Shown here one piece after another: positions 1 to 8,134 of a stretch of DNA of 54,789 nucleotides. The stretch comes from Ardenticatenaceae bacterium. GTDB lineage: Bacteria > Chloroflexota > Anaerolineae > Promineifilales > Promineifilaceae. The first letter of the stretch is position 1. Every line of letters begins with the position of its first letter. The stretch covers positions 1 to 54,789 of the forward strand of contig JACKBR010000032.1 of the NCBI GenBank assembly GCA_020634495.1, in the 5' to 3' direction. Made by a program: the position numbers and the translations under genes. Below the pieces are notes generated by a model, which saw nothing but the letters and a program-made list of their open reading frames with translations, was not told the DNA's origin and did not search any database.

Positions 1-1201
1 TGAGCCAGCGCCTGGGAGCAGCGCAGATTTTGTGTGGTCACGGTGGCTGCGCAAGTTCCGACCCCAGCCGCCTAAAATTGAGGTACGTGCGGAGGATACG
101 GCCGTAATCCAATTTACCAGCGGCACCACAGGGACACCGAAAGGGATCATGTTGAGCCATTACAACTTAGTGGCCAACACCATGCAGGTGCGGCTCTGGC
201 TGACGGACGTGCGGGATGGCCAAGAAGTGGTGCTGTGCGTGGTGCCCTTTAGCCACGTGTACGGCATGACTTCGGCCATGAACATTGCGGTGAGCATTGG
301 CGGCAGCATGGTGCTGCTGCCCCGTTTCGATGCGGAAGAAGTGCTGCAAGCGATTCGCCGCTACAAACCCACGCTGTTCCCTGGGGTGCCGTCGATGTAC
401 GTGGCGCTGAACAATTTCCCAGGGGTGCGTAAATTTGGCATTGAGTCGATTCGGGCCTGCATTAGCGGGGCGGCCCCGCTGCCCATTGAGGTGAAGGAAA
501 CATTTGAAAAGCTGACCAAGGGCAAGCTGGTGGAGGGATACGGGTTGAGTGAAGCCAGCCCGGTGACCCATTCAAATCCGATAATTGGGCGTCATAAAGT
601 TGGCTCTATTGGCCTGCCGCTGCCCAGCACCGAAGCTCGCATTGTGGATTTGAAAACGGGACGGCCGTTGGCGGCTGGGCAGATTGGCGAGCTGGTTATT
701 CGCGGGCCGCAGGTGATGCGCGGCTACTGGCAAGACGATGCCGCAACTAAAAAAGTCATCGATAAGGATGGCTGGCTACACACCAGCGACGTGGCCCGAA
801 TGACAGAAGATGGTTATTTTCAAATTATCAGCCGCAGGCAAGATAGCTGGCAGGGAGAAGACAGCGCTCTGGCTTTTCCACGAGATGTGGAGGAGGTGAT
901 TTACGAGCTGCCAGAGGTGCGTGAAGTGGTGGTGGTGGGCATTGCCAACCAGCCAGTGGCCTTTGTGAGCCTGAAAGAGAAGACGCGCTTACCGGCCAAA
1001 ACGATTATCTCGTTTTGCCAGCGCCGCCTGCCGCCCAGCCAGGTGCCGCGTCTGGTGATTTTTGTGAAAGATTTTCCGCGCAGCTTTATTGGCAAGGTGC
1101 TGCGCCGGGAGTTGGTCTCGCAGTATGAGCAGGAGATTATTGCGGAGGCGGGCAGTGTGGGGCAGCATTTGGCCGGTTTGGGGGATACGGCCGTTGACTA
1201 A
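1..1201 (+). CDS. AMP-forming acyl-CoA synthetase, 5' end cut by window
   Basis: The reading frame is open from base 2, so the start lies outside the window. ANL-superfamily enzymes activate a carboxylic acid with ATP and transfer it to CoA. The phosphate-binding motif FTSGTTGTPKG is near residue 28 counted from base 32. GYGLSEAS (A5) and GWLHTSD (A7, with S where G is usual) follow. The C-terminal GKVLRREL carries the expected catalytic lysine (A10). The hinge after ISRRQD is unusual: WQGEDSALAFPRDVEE replaces the common Gly-rich A8 core, and the loop after it is short. A long-chain fatty acyl substrate is the default guess; nothing here fixes it. The gene ends 116 bases before the convergent kinase gene. 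Confidence 0.9.
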   Translation, partial: EPAPGSSADFVWSRWLRKFRPQPPKIEVRAEDTAVIQFTSGTTGTPKGIMLSHYNLVANTMQVRLWLTDVRDGQEVVLCVVPFSHVYGMTSAMNIAVSIGGSMVLLPRFDAEEVLQAIRRYKPTLFPGVPSMYVALNNFPGVRKFGIESIRACISGAAPLPIEVKETFEKLTKGKLVEGYGLSEASPVTHSNPIIGRHKVGSIGLPLPSTEARIVDLKTGRPLAAGQIGELVIRGPQVMRGYWQDDAATKKVIDKDGWLHTSDVARMTEDGYFQIISRRQDSWQGEDSALAFPRDVEEVIYELPEVREVVVVGIANQPVAFVSLKEKTRLPAKTIISFCQRRLPPSQVPRLVIFVKDFPRSFIGKVLRRELVSQYEQEIIAEAGSVGQHLAGLGDTAVD

Positions 1202-1317
1202 ATACCTATCCGAATATTAGCCACCGAGCGCACAGAGGTTTTTGTGTTAAGGATCATACGCTCTTAATTCTCTTTTTCCTCTGTGGCTTTTTTGGAAAGA
1301 TTCCAATTTGTTCGCTT

Positions 1318-3897
1318 TTAGGAGAGGTGTTTTTCCACAGTAGACAGCACTGTTTCCAGGCGGTACGGCTTGTGTAAAAAGCCAGTGGGTTTGGTGCCCG
1401 CCATTTGCTGCAAAACTTCACCCTCGGTGTAGCCAGACGATAAGATGATTTTGATGGTGGGGTCTAGCTGGCGTAGATAGCCAAAGGCTTCGATGCCGCT
1501 CATGCCGGGCATTGATAAATCCAGGATGATAAGACCAATTTGATCCATATGGCTCTCAAAAACATCAATCCCTTTTTGCCCGTTGGCAGCCGTGAGGGTG
1601 GGAATGGCTTCCAGGTCTAGAATATCGCTAATGGCTTCGCGTACTTGTACTTCATCATCGATAATTAAAACTGTGTTACGGCGGGGATGTGGGGGGGATA
1701 CGGCCGTTTCTTCTTCAGGTTGTTGGGCATTGTCACAAGGGAACAGAAGCTGAAACTGGGTTCCCTTTCCCAATTGACTTTCTGCTCGTAAACTGCCATG
1801 ATGCCCGCGCACAATGCCCAAAGTAGCTGCCAATCCTAACCCCCGCCCCGGCCCTTTGGTAGAGAAAAATGGATCAAAAATATGGCCCAGCGTTGCCTCA
1901 TCCATGCCAGCCCCCGTATCTGCAACCTCTAGCAAAACATAGTCACCGGCGTGGATGGGCTGGTTTATTTGCTGCCATTGCTCTAGCTGGCCAGCGGTGA
2001 GCTGGTAAGGCGCAGTTTTAATGGTGATGGTGCCAGCCTGGGTGCCAATTGCTTCGGCTCCGTTTAGCAACAAGTTCATCAGAATTTGTTGAATTTGAGC
2101 GCTGTCTACAAAGATTAAGGGGAGCGGCTCATGCAGGTTTGTCTGAAAGGTGATGTTGGGTGGCAGGGCGTCCTTAAAAAGCTGTATGTTTTCGGAGATC
2201 AGTTGGTTGAGCTGAATGAGTTTGACTTCAAAATGGCCCTGGCCTGTGTAGGCTAAAAGCTGCCGGGTGAGCAAAGAGGTTGTTTCTGTGGCGCGAATTG
2301 CCTTTTCTAAATTCTCTTGGCTGGCATGGTCTGAACTAATTTTTGCCCGGGCAATGGAAATCTGGCTCATCATAGCAACCAGCAAATTATTGAAGTCGTG
2401 GGCCAGCCCGCCAGCCATGATGGTCAGGCTTTCTAGTTTTTGGGCGTGCTGCTCGGCTTCTTCGGCTTGTTTTCGGGTGGAAATATCCCGGTAGCCACAA
2501 ATTTGGGCAGATTTGCCCTGGAAGCTGATGGCATGGCTCACTAATTCGACGGGGAACGTGCTGGCGTCTTGCCGGATGCCGATTCCTTCTATGGTGCCTT
2601 TTTTGTCTTTTTGCAGCAGTTTTTGTTGTGAAGCTGCGGTTTCTGGGGCAAGAAACATTGTGGAGGGTTTGCCGATGATGTCGGATACGGCCGTATAGCC
2701 AAACATGGTGGCAAAGCTGTGGTTGGTTTCCTGAATAATGTCGTCTACGCAAATGATGATGCCTTCAAAGGAAGCTTCCACGAGCGTGCGGAAGTTCTCC
2801 TCTTTTTCGCGTAGAGCTTCGGTGGTTTGTTTAATGAGGGTAATGTCGCTGGCAATGCCTAAGATGTGGGTGATGTCGTTGGCTTTATCAAATAACGGCC
2901 GTTTCATCACTTGCAGCCACTTTTTTGTGCCATCTAAACGTGTAAACGGCAGCTCCGGCCAGAACAGTTCTTCACCTGAGGCCAAAACTGCCTGGTCCCC
3001 GGTTTCAAACTCCTTAATCTCTGGGTTGTTGGGCTTGTACTCCAGGCCAGACTGCCCTTCTATCTCTTCAGGCGTGCTGTGGAGCAAATCTGCCAGCGCA
3101 CTATTGATGATGACAAACCGGCTTTCGGAATCTTTCACAAACACATACTGGGGCATGGTGTCGATGATCTGTCGTAAAAAGGCGCGCTGCTGCTCCAGAG
3201 CAATTTCTGTTTGCTGCCGCTCGCTAATTTCGCGGCGCAACTTATCATTGGTGATCGATAAATCAATTGTGCTTTGCACTAAAGTTTGGCGGATTTGGTT
3301 TAGCTTAATCTCGTTAAGGTGAAGCGTAGCCAGGGTAAAGCGCATAGCAAAGTAGATAATGCCCAAGCAGGCAAGGACGATAAACAGCGCGGGGAACGTG
3401 TTGGTGAGCAAGGGGAATTGCTCGGTCTGGACTGTCTGGAGGGGGATATGGCGCATTCCTCTGGCCAGACCTAGCAAAATGCTGGTGCCAATAGATAGTG
3501 CGGCGTAGACAAGGGTTGATCGACCACGCAGCAGCAGTGCTGCAATGAGGATGGGAATGACGTATGCGCCCGGCCCAGGGCCAGGTGTGTTTTGGCTGCC
3601 ATAAATAATAAGAAATACGGTGATAGACAGCCAGAGAACGGCCGTAAAAATATGTGATGCGAGCCGGATGCGCCCGGTGCGTAAAAGAATGCCGCCCCCT
3701 AGCAAAAAGAGTCCGTAAATAACATTCAGAAGGAAATGTGTGTTTGTAAACTTACCCAGCAGCAAAAAAACGGCATCGGCCAGAATGAGGGATACGGCCG
3801 TAATGCCAAGGAAATGCGCCAGCAGTCTCTCCGGCGAGACCTCTCGCGTATCTGCCTGCTCGGAAGGTAGGTTTGGTGATTCCTGAGAAGCGTCCAT
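1318..3897 (-). CDS. Hybrid sensor histidine kinase/response regulator with two PAS domains
   Basis: An 859-residue membrane kinase. Order: about six hydrophobic segments, a short coiled coil, two PAS domains (first with FVKDSESRFVIIN), a phospho-acceptor region with GLAHDFNNLL (His500), an ATPase domain with NLLLNGAEAI and DTGAGMDEATLGHIFDPFF, and a C-terminal receiver with LIILDLSMPG (Asp793) and the KPYR lysine. It should autophosphorylate on His500 and pass phosphate to its own Asp793. No output DNA-binding domain is attached, so the partner is unknown. I start at the ATG at 3897; an ATG at 3981 in the same frame would add 28 non-membrane residues, and neither has a strong ribosome site. 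It is divergent from pepF. Confidence 0.88.
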   Translation of the reverse strand: MDASQESPNLPSEQADTREVSPERLLAHFLGITAVSLILADAVFLLLGKFTNTHFLLNVIYGLFLLGGGILLRTGRIRLASHIFTAVLWLSITVFLIIYGSQNTPGPGPGAYVIPILIAALLLRGRSTLVYAALSIGTSILLGLARGMRHIPLQTVQTEQFPLLTNTFPALFIVLACLGIIYFAMRFTLATLHLNEIKLNQIRQTLVQSTIDLSITNDKLRREISERQQTEIALEQQRAFLRQIIDTMPQYVFVKDSESRFVIINSALADLLHSTPEEIEGQSGLEYKPNNPEIKEFETGDQAVLASGEELFWPELPFTRLDGTKKWLQVMKRPLFDKANDITHILGIASDITLIKQTTEALREKEENFRTLVEASFEGIIICVDDIIQETNHSFATMFGYTAVSDIIGKPSTMFLAPETAASQQKLLQKDKKGTIEGIGIRQDASTFPVELVSHAISFQGKSAQICGYRDISTRKQAEEAEQHAQKLESLTIMAGGLAHDFNNLLVAMMSQISIARAKISSDHASQENLEKAIRATETTSLLTRQLLAYTGQGHFEVKLIQLNQLISENIQLFKDALPPNITFQTNLHEPLPLIFVDSAQIQQILMNLLLNGAEAIGTQAGTITIKTAPYQLTAGQLEQWQQINQPIHAGDYVLLEVADTGAGMDEATLGHIFDPFFSTKGPGRGLGLAATLGIVRGHHGSLRAESQLGKGTQFQLLFPCDNAQQPEEETAVSPPHPRRNTVLIIDDEVQVREAISDILDLEAIPTLTAANGQKGIDVFESHMDQIGLIILDLSMPGMSGIEAFGYLRQLDPTIKIILSSGYTEGEVLQQMAGTKPTGFLHKPYRLETVLSTVEKHLS

Positions 3898-4031
3898 TTG
3901 TTTTGAATTTTTGAACAAGGAAGTCAGAGTTTTGCTGCGGCGATAATGATTCAGCACATTGTACCAGACAACATCAAGCATGAATCTAGGAAAAATTGCT
4001 GATTGTTTGTAGATGATTATCTAATTAATAG

Positions 4032-4060
4032 TTGGCCTGGTGCCTATTCATTGCTAAACT
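4032..4060 (+). promoter_or_regulatory. Candidate promoter for pepF
   Basis: TTGGCC, a 17-base spacer, then TAAACT. The inverted repeat at 4077-4128 would fall in the transcribed leader. The -10 matches only four of six consensus bases. Confidence 0.3.
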
Positions 4061-4076
4061 AACCAGACGCTACGGT

Positions 4077-4128
4077 GTAATTCACAAAAAGTTTTTTGAC
4101 CGAACCCAAACGAGAATTTGTGAATTAC
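4077..4128. repeat. Perfect 12-bp inverted repeat in divergent intergenic region
   Basis: GTAATTCACAAA at 4077-4088 and its exact reverse complement at 4117-4128, separated by 28 bases. It lies between the hybrid kinase and pepF. It may be a leader hairpin of pepF or a split operator. There is no T-run, so a terminator is unlikely. Confidence 0.6.
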
Positions 4129-4216
4129 TTGAGCAAACCAACAAGAAATCGCCTCTCGTTTTTCAAAATTGTTTCTGTGGTTTGCTCCCCATCAAAAAAA
4201 ATCAATTGGAGAAAAA

Positions 4217-6025
4217 ATGAGCCAAGTCAAATCTAATTTGCCGCATTGGGATTTTAGTACGGTTTTTCCTGGTCTTGAGTCGCCTGAGTTTGAGGCTGGA
4301 TTTCAGGGCGCGATTGATGCGATTGCGGAGACGGTGACCATGTTTGATAAAAACCAGATCAACCGGTTGGATACGGCCGTACCCGTTGATGCCGATCTGG
4401 TAAGCCTGTTTGATGCCATCATGAATCGCTTCAACGCCATCGACGAACAAATACACATCTTGGAAGCATATTTATATGGTTTCCTCACGACCGATTCACG
4501 CAATACCGCCGCACAGGCGCGCCACAGCGAACTGCTGCCCCACCTGTCGCAGCGTTCCTTGCTCAACACCCGGTTTACGGCCTGGCTTGGCTCGTTGGAT
4601 GTGGAGCTGCTGCTGGAAAAATCGGCCGTAGCCCGTGAACATGAATACATGCTGCTCAGAGCGCGTGAAGAGTCACGCCATTTGATGAGTCCTGACCAGG
4701 AAGATTTGGCAGCGGAACTGGCGCTAACCGGCGGCAGCAGTTGGTACCATCTTTTTAATAACTACACTTCCCAAATTACCGTAGACATTGAACGGGATGG
4801 CCAAAAAGAAACGCTGCCCCTGACCGCTGCCCAAAATTTGGTCTTTGAGCCAGACCGGGCGCTGCGGGCGCAGGCACACCAGGCGGTTTTGGATGCTTTG
4901 GCGGATGCGGCCGTTCCGTTAGCGGCGGCGCTGAACAGTCTGAAAGGGGAAACGTTGACCATTACCCGGCGGCGCGGCTGGGAGTCGCCCCTGGACATGG
5001 TGCTGTTTGATAACGCCATCGACCGGCCCACGCTAGACGCCATGATGAGCGCCACGCGCAACGCTTTCCCCGATTTTCAGCGTTACCTAAAGGCGCGGGC
5101 GCGGGCTTTGGGCTTGCCCAAGCTGGCCTGGTACGACAGGTTAGTGCCGCTGGGCCAAGGCGAGCAAAGCTGGGCTTACACCGACGCCACCGAATTTGTC
5201 ATGACGCAGTTTGGCACCTATTCTGCCAAGATGCGCCGTCTGGCAGAGCGGGCGTTTAGCGAGGCTTGGATTGACGCGGAGCCACGGGACGGTAAGCGCG
5301 GCGGCGCATTTTGCATGGGGCTGCGCGGCGAAGAATCGCGCATTTTAACCAATTTTGAAGTTGGATTTTCTGGGGTGAGCACGCTGGCTCATGAGCTGGG
5401 CCACGCCTACCACAACCTGTGCCTGGCCCGCCGCACCCCGCTCCAACGAGGAACCCCCATGACTCTGGCGGAGACGGCCAGTACTTTTTGCCAAAAAATT
5501 GTAGAGAACGCGGCTTTGAAAACGGCCGTTCCCCAAGACCAGCTCATCATCATCGACGGGGTGCTGGAATACGCCACCCGCGTGGTGCTGGGTGCCAGCA
5601 GCAACTTCATGTTTGAAGAAAAGCTGTTTGAAAAGCGCAAAGAGCGCGAGCTGTCGGTGGAAGAACTGTGCGAACTGGACAAAGAAACCCAGCTGGCCTC
5701 GCTGGGCGATGCGCTGGAAGACGGTTCGCTGCATCCCTATCGCTGGGCGTACGTGCCGCATTATTACGGCTCGACCTTTTACAACTTCTCCTACACCTTT
5801 GGTTTGTTATTTGGCCTGGGGCTGTACGCCCAATACCAGGATGATCCTGAAACCTTCAAATCCGGCTACGACGAACTGCTTTCCATGACGGGCATGGGCA
5901 ACGCCGCCGACCTGGCCGCTCGCTTTGGCATCGACATCCGCACGCCAGACTTTTGGGAAGCCAGCCTGGACGTGCTGCGGGCCGATGTGGACAAGTTTGA
6001 GCAGCTGGTGGATGAGGCTGCGTAA
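4217..6025 (+). CDS. pepF: Oligoendopeptidase F family zinc peptidase (M3)
   Basis: A cytosolic zinc metallopeptidase of 602 residues, the usual length for M3B. The zinc motif is AHELGHAYH with His392, Glu393 and His396; the third ligand is expected in TLAETAS about 30 residues later. These enzymes trim peptides of roughly 7-17 residues and recycle them. I chose the ATG at 4217 because GGAGA sits six bases upstream; an in-frame start 16 codons earlier lacks such a site. The stop codon lies inside a stuttering hairpin (6023-6075). The product ends in an acidic helix, FEQLVDEAA. It has no signal peptide. No regulator is evident beyond the shared upstream region with the kinase gene. Confidence 0.93.
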   Translation: MSQVKSNLPHWDFSTVFPGLESPEFEAGFQGAIDAIAETVTMFDKNQINRLDTAVPVDADLVSLFDAIMNRFNAIDEQIHILEAYLYGFLTTDSRNTAAQARHSELLPHLSQRSLLNTRFTAWLGSLDVELLLEKSAVAREHEYMLLRAREESRHLMSPDQEDLAAELALTGGSSWYHLFNNYTSQITVDIERDGQKETLPLTAAQNLVFEPDRALRAQAHQAVLDALADAAVPLAAALNSLKGETLTITRRRGWESPLDMVLFDNAIDRPTLDAMMSATRNAFPDFQRYLKARARALGLPKLAWYDRLVPLGQGEQSWAYTDATEFVMTQFGTYSAKMRRLAERAFSEAWIDAEPRDGKRGGAFCMGLRGEESRILTNFEVGFSGVSTLAHELGHAYHNLCLARRTPLQRGTPMTLAETASTFCQKIVENAALKTAVPQDQLIIIDGVLEYATRVVLGASSNFMFEEKLFEKRKERELSVEELCELDKETQLASLGDALEDGSLHPYRWAYVPHYYGSTFYNFSYTFGLLFGLGLYAQYQDDPETFKSGYDELLSMTGMGNAADLAARFGIDIRTPDFWEASLDVLRADVDKFEQLVDEAA

Positions 6026-6075
6026 TTGGGTAATCGGTAATTGAGTAATTACCCAATTACTCAGCTACCCAATTA
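6023..6075. repeat. AATTACCC stutter repeat, nested hairpin
   Basis: TAATTGGGTA at 6023-6032 pairs exactly with TACCCAATTA at 6066-6075, and an inner GAGTAATT/AATTACTC pair nests inside. It includes the pepF stop codon and reaches almost to the next start. A related element with AATTACTCAGCT occurs at about 35854-35904. It may act as a terminator without a U-run. Confidence 0.7.
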
Positions 6076-6082
6076 CTTCCCC

Positions 6083-6817
6083 ATGGATTCCCTGACCCAA
6101 CTTCACAACGAGATGCGTGCCTGCCGCCTTTGCCTGGCGGCGGGGCATGAGATTGTGCCGGGGGCGGTGTTTCGCGGCAGCGCGGGGGCGCAGGTGCTGC
6201 TCATTGGTCAGGCTCCGGGTGTGACGGAGGTGGAGGCGAAACGGCCGTTCAACGCAGGAAGCGGCACGCGCTTATTTCAATGGCTGGGGGAAGCTGGCTG
6301 GGATGAAGATGAATTTCGGGCGCGACATTACATGACGGCCGTTACCAAATGTTATCCCGGCAAAGACCCCAAAAGTGGCAAAGGCGACCGCGTCCCTAGC
6401 AAAGCGGAGCAAGCCCTCTGCCGCCCCTTTTTGGAGCGCGAAATTGCTCTGGTGCGCCCCAAGCTGATGATTTTGGTGGGTGGATTGGCGATTAAGCTCC
6501 TGTATCCGGCTAAATTGAAACTGAACGAGGTGGTGGGAACGGCCGTTTACTTCCCCCCTTCTGCCCTCACAAAACCGGTGAATTTTAATTTTGACGACGG
6601 GCTGCCTGTTTCGGTAATCAGTAACCAGTTATCAGTAATCAGTAAAAACCTTAGCACTGACCCACTGAATACTGACCTACTGAACAGTGGAAGACTCGTC
6701 GTCCCCCTGCCCCACCCCTCCGGGGCCAGCCTGTGGCCCAACAAGCCCGCCAACAAAGCGCTTATTGCCAAAGCGATTCAAATTTTGCATACTGTGCGCA
6801 GCGCGTGGAACTTGTAG
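6083..6817 (+). CDS. Uracil-DNA glycosylase, family 4/5 type, with repeat-derived insertion
   Basis: A 244-residue base-excision repair enzyme that would remove uracil from DNA. The active-site motif GQAPGVTEVE and the late PHPSG motif are in order. Four cysteines fit an iron-sulphur cluster: Cys14 and Cys17, then one in VTKCYPG and one in ALCRPFL. Just before PHPSG a run of about 27 residues (SVISNQLSVIS...) is encoded by a CAGTAATCAGT stutter repeat at 6612-6690, so the protein is longer than usual. The ATG at 6083 is preferred because an earlier in-frame ATG at 6041 would translate the intergenic hairpin. I see no strong ribosome site. Whether the insertion is tolerated as a surface loop is inference. 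Confidence 0.85.
   Translation: MDSLTQLHNEMRACRLCLAAGHEIVPGAVFRGSAGAQVLLIGQAPGVTEVEAKRPFNAGSGTRLFQWLGEAGWDEDEFRARHYMTAVTKCYPGKDPKSGKGDRVPSKAEQALCRPFLEREIALVRPKLMILVGGLAIKLLYPAKLKLNEVVGTAVYFPPSALTKPVNFNFDDGLPVSVISNQLSVISKNLSTDPLNTDLLNSGRLVVPLPHPSGASLWPNKPANKALIAKAIQILHTVRSAWNL
6612..6690 (+). repeat. CAGTAATCAGT stutter repeat inserted in the UDG gene
   Basis: Imperfect tandem words such as GTAATCAGTAACCAGTTATC, read in frame as NQLSVIS-like peptide. The same repeat type occurs inside trpF at 39959-40053. Confidence 0.8.
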
Positions 6818-6829
6818 TTTGCAAACAGT

Positions 6830-6892
6830 GAGGAGTAAGCATCCTCAGATGCGTCTCCGGCCCCCGTTCGCATCTGAGGATGCTCACTCCTC
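6830..6892. repeat. Long hairpin with 24-bp arms
   Basis: Arms at 6830-6853 and 6869-6892 match at 23 of 24 positions, with a 15-base loop rich in C. It fills the gap between the glycosylase and the next gene, whose ribosome site GGGGAGG follows directly. It is too long for a typical terminator and has no T-run on the plus strand; it may be a mobile palindromic repeat or a protective 3' hairpin. Confidence 0.75.
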
Positions 6893-6916
6893 GGTAAAAA
6901 GGGGAGGCAAACCCAA

Positions 6917-7966
6917 ATGACAAACCCAAACCAAGACCTCGACCAACTCTCTGCGGCTGAACTGCGCCAGCGGCTAATTGCCGTGCAGGAAGAAAACAAA
7001 GCACTGACAGAATTCTTCCAGACGATTATCTTTAACTTGCGAGGGCCATTGGGGAATTGTGTAGCAGCGGCTCATTTACTTCTTGATGAAGAGTCTGAGT
7101 ATTTTCAACCTCTCGACCAAAAGCAAGCAGAGGTGGCAGAAATTGCCTTGCAAAACGCCAATCGTGCATATGAAGTCATCAACGAACTGATAGAAAAGGT
7201 TCAAAAAGCGAAAACTTTTGAAAATCTAGGAGCAAGTTTGGTTCAAGATTACCGACGTGAATTACAGGAAGCGAATCAGCAACTGGATAAACTGCGTTTG
7301 AAGTATCAGGCCAAAGACGAAGCATTACAAGGGGCTGCTAATGAATTTGTTGGAGCATTGAGCTTGATCGTTGGGTATAGTAAATTGTTTTTAAAACAGC
7401 CGGAATTAATAGGCGGACCGTTGAATAGCGATCAGCTAGAGGGCATTACAGCAATTGATAATCGTGCGAGAAATCTTCATGAAGCGATCGATTACTATTT
7501 CTTTGATCTTCTGGGGAGAATTGATTCCGTAGATGCTGAACCTGTTCCGGAAGCCGTGGCGTTGGCAGAAATTGGTAAGATGACTGAGTTTGCGGTTGAG
7601 AGTGAGTTAGCTTTGGAAACGGCCGTTTCCGTCAACAGAGACGAGGCCCGATCAATTATCAACCTGCTGGCCGGGGGCTGGTTTCAAAGAAATAGGGGGA
7701 GCAGTTTGGTGGTAACGGCCGTATCTGATGACACCCTCCGCTTCGGCTTCTCGCACACGATACAAATTTCTTCCTATCACATAGAAAAGTTTGTTGATGG
7801 CGAGACGGATCGGTTGAAATTTACCGAGAGACAACAGTATTTTGATCCCGTTGGCCTGGCCACCGGGCTGGTGGAAAAGTACGGCGGTGCTGTGTACGCA
7901 GAATTAACAGGCGAAAGCAGTTGCCATTTCTCCTTCACCTTGCCAATTTATCAGGAAGATGATTGA
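6917..7966 (+). CDS. Histidine-kinase-like protein lacking phospho-acceptor histidines
   Basis: A 349-residue soluble protein with no membrane segment. It looks like two dimerisation/phospho-acceptor helices in a row followed by an ATPase-like fold, but key residues are gone. The first helix has IIFNLRGPLG, where the histidine position is Phe39. The second has AANEFVGALSLIVGYS, where it is Asn143. The N-box region (DEARSIINLLAGGW) lacks the Asn residues, while VGLATGLVEKYGG resembles the G2 box. A coiled coil joins the two helices (about 75-135). I infer a scaffold or decoy that dimerises with a real kinase. GGGGAGG lies nine bases before the ATG. No function is proven. Confidence 0.65.
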   Translation: MTNPNQDLDQLSAAELRQRLIAVQEENKALTEFFQTIIFNLRGPLGNCVAAAHLLLDEESEYFQPLDQKQAEVAEIALQNANRAYEVINELIEKVQKAKTFENLGASLVQDYRRELQEANQQLDKLRLKYQAKDEALQGAANEFVGALSLIVGYSKLFLKQPELIGGPLNSDQLEGITAIDNRARNLHEAIDYYFFDLLGRIDSVDAEPVPEAVALAEIGKMTEFAVESELALETAVSVNRDEARSIINLLAGGWFQRNRGSSLVVTAVSDDTLRFGFSHTIQISSYHIEKFVDGETDRLKFTERQQYFDPVGLATGLVEKYGGAVYAELTGESSCHFSFTLPIYQEDD

Positions 7967-7976
7967 GTGTGCCGGT

Positions 7977-8036
7977 AGACCCTAAGGGTTTAACCTGAAA
8001 CAAGACCAAAACGAAGTTGGCAAACCCTTAGGGTCT
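7977..8036. terminator. Hairpin CCCTAAGGG type after the kinase-like gene
   Basis: AGACCCTAAGGGTTT (7977-7991) pairs exactly with its reverse complement at 8022-8036; the loop is 30 bases. Each arm also contains the near-palindrome CCCTAAGGG. It starts 10 bases after the stop codon. No U-run follows, so termination is inferred from position. Confidence 0.55.
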
Positions 8037-8069
8037 GTTGTGCGTTGGCAAAACGTTGATCGCGCGTGT

Positions 8070-8098
8070 TTGGTCACTCCCTCCGATTGCGCTACAAT
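8070..8098 (+). promoter_or_regulatory. Sigma-70-like promoter of the Wzt-like gene
   Basis: TTGGTC, 17 bases, TACAAT. The ATG at 8135 follows 36 bases later with GAGGGATG as ribosome site. Confidence 0.55.
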
Positions 8099-8134
8099 GC
8101 ACAATTGTGAATTTTAGTTGAGGGATGACGTTTT

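Noticed and set aside
2738..3322. 194-codon plus-strand frame
   Set aside because: Antisense of the hybrid kinase PAS region; Ser/Arg-rich with no ribosome site.
4032..4220. 62-codon frame ahead of pepF
   Set aside because: It spans a promoter-like sequence and an inverted repeat and runs into the pepF start; no ribosome site.
6041..6082. N-terminal extension of the uracil-DNA glycosylase
   Set aside because: It would translate the intergenic AATTACCC hairpin; the ATG at 6083 begins the conserved domain.
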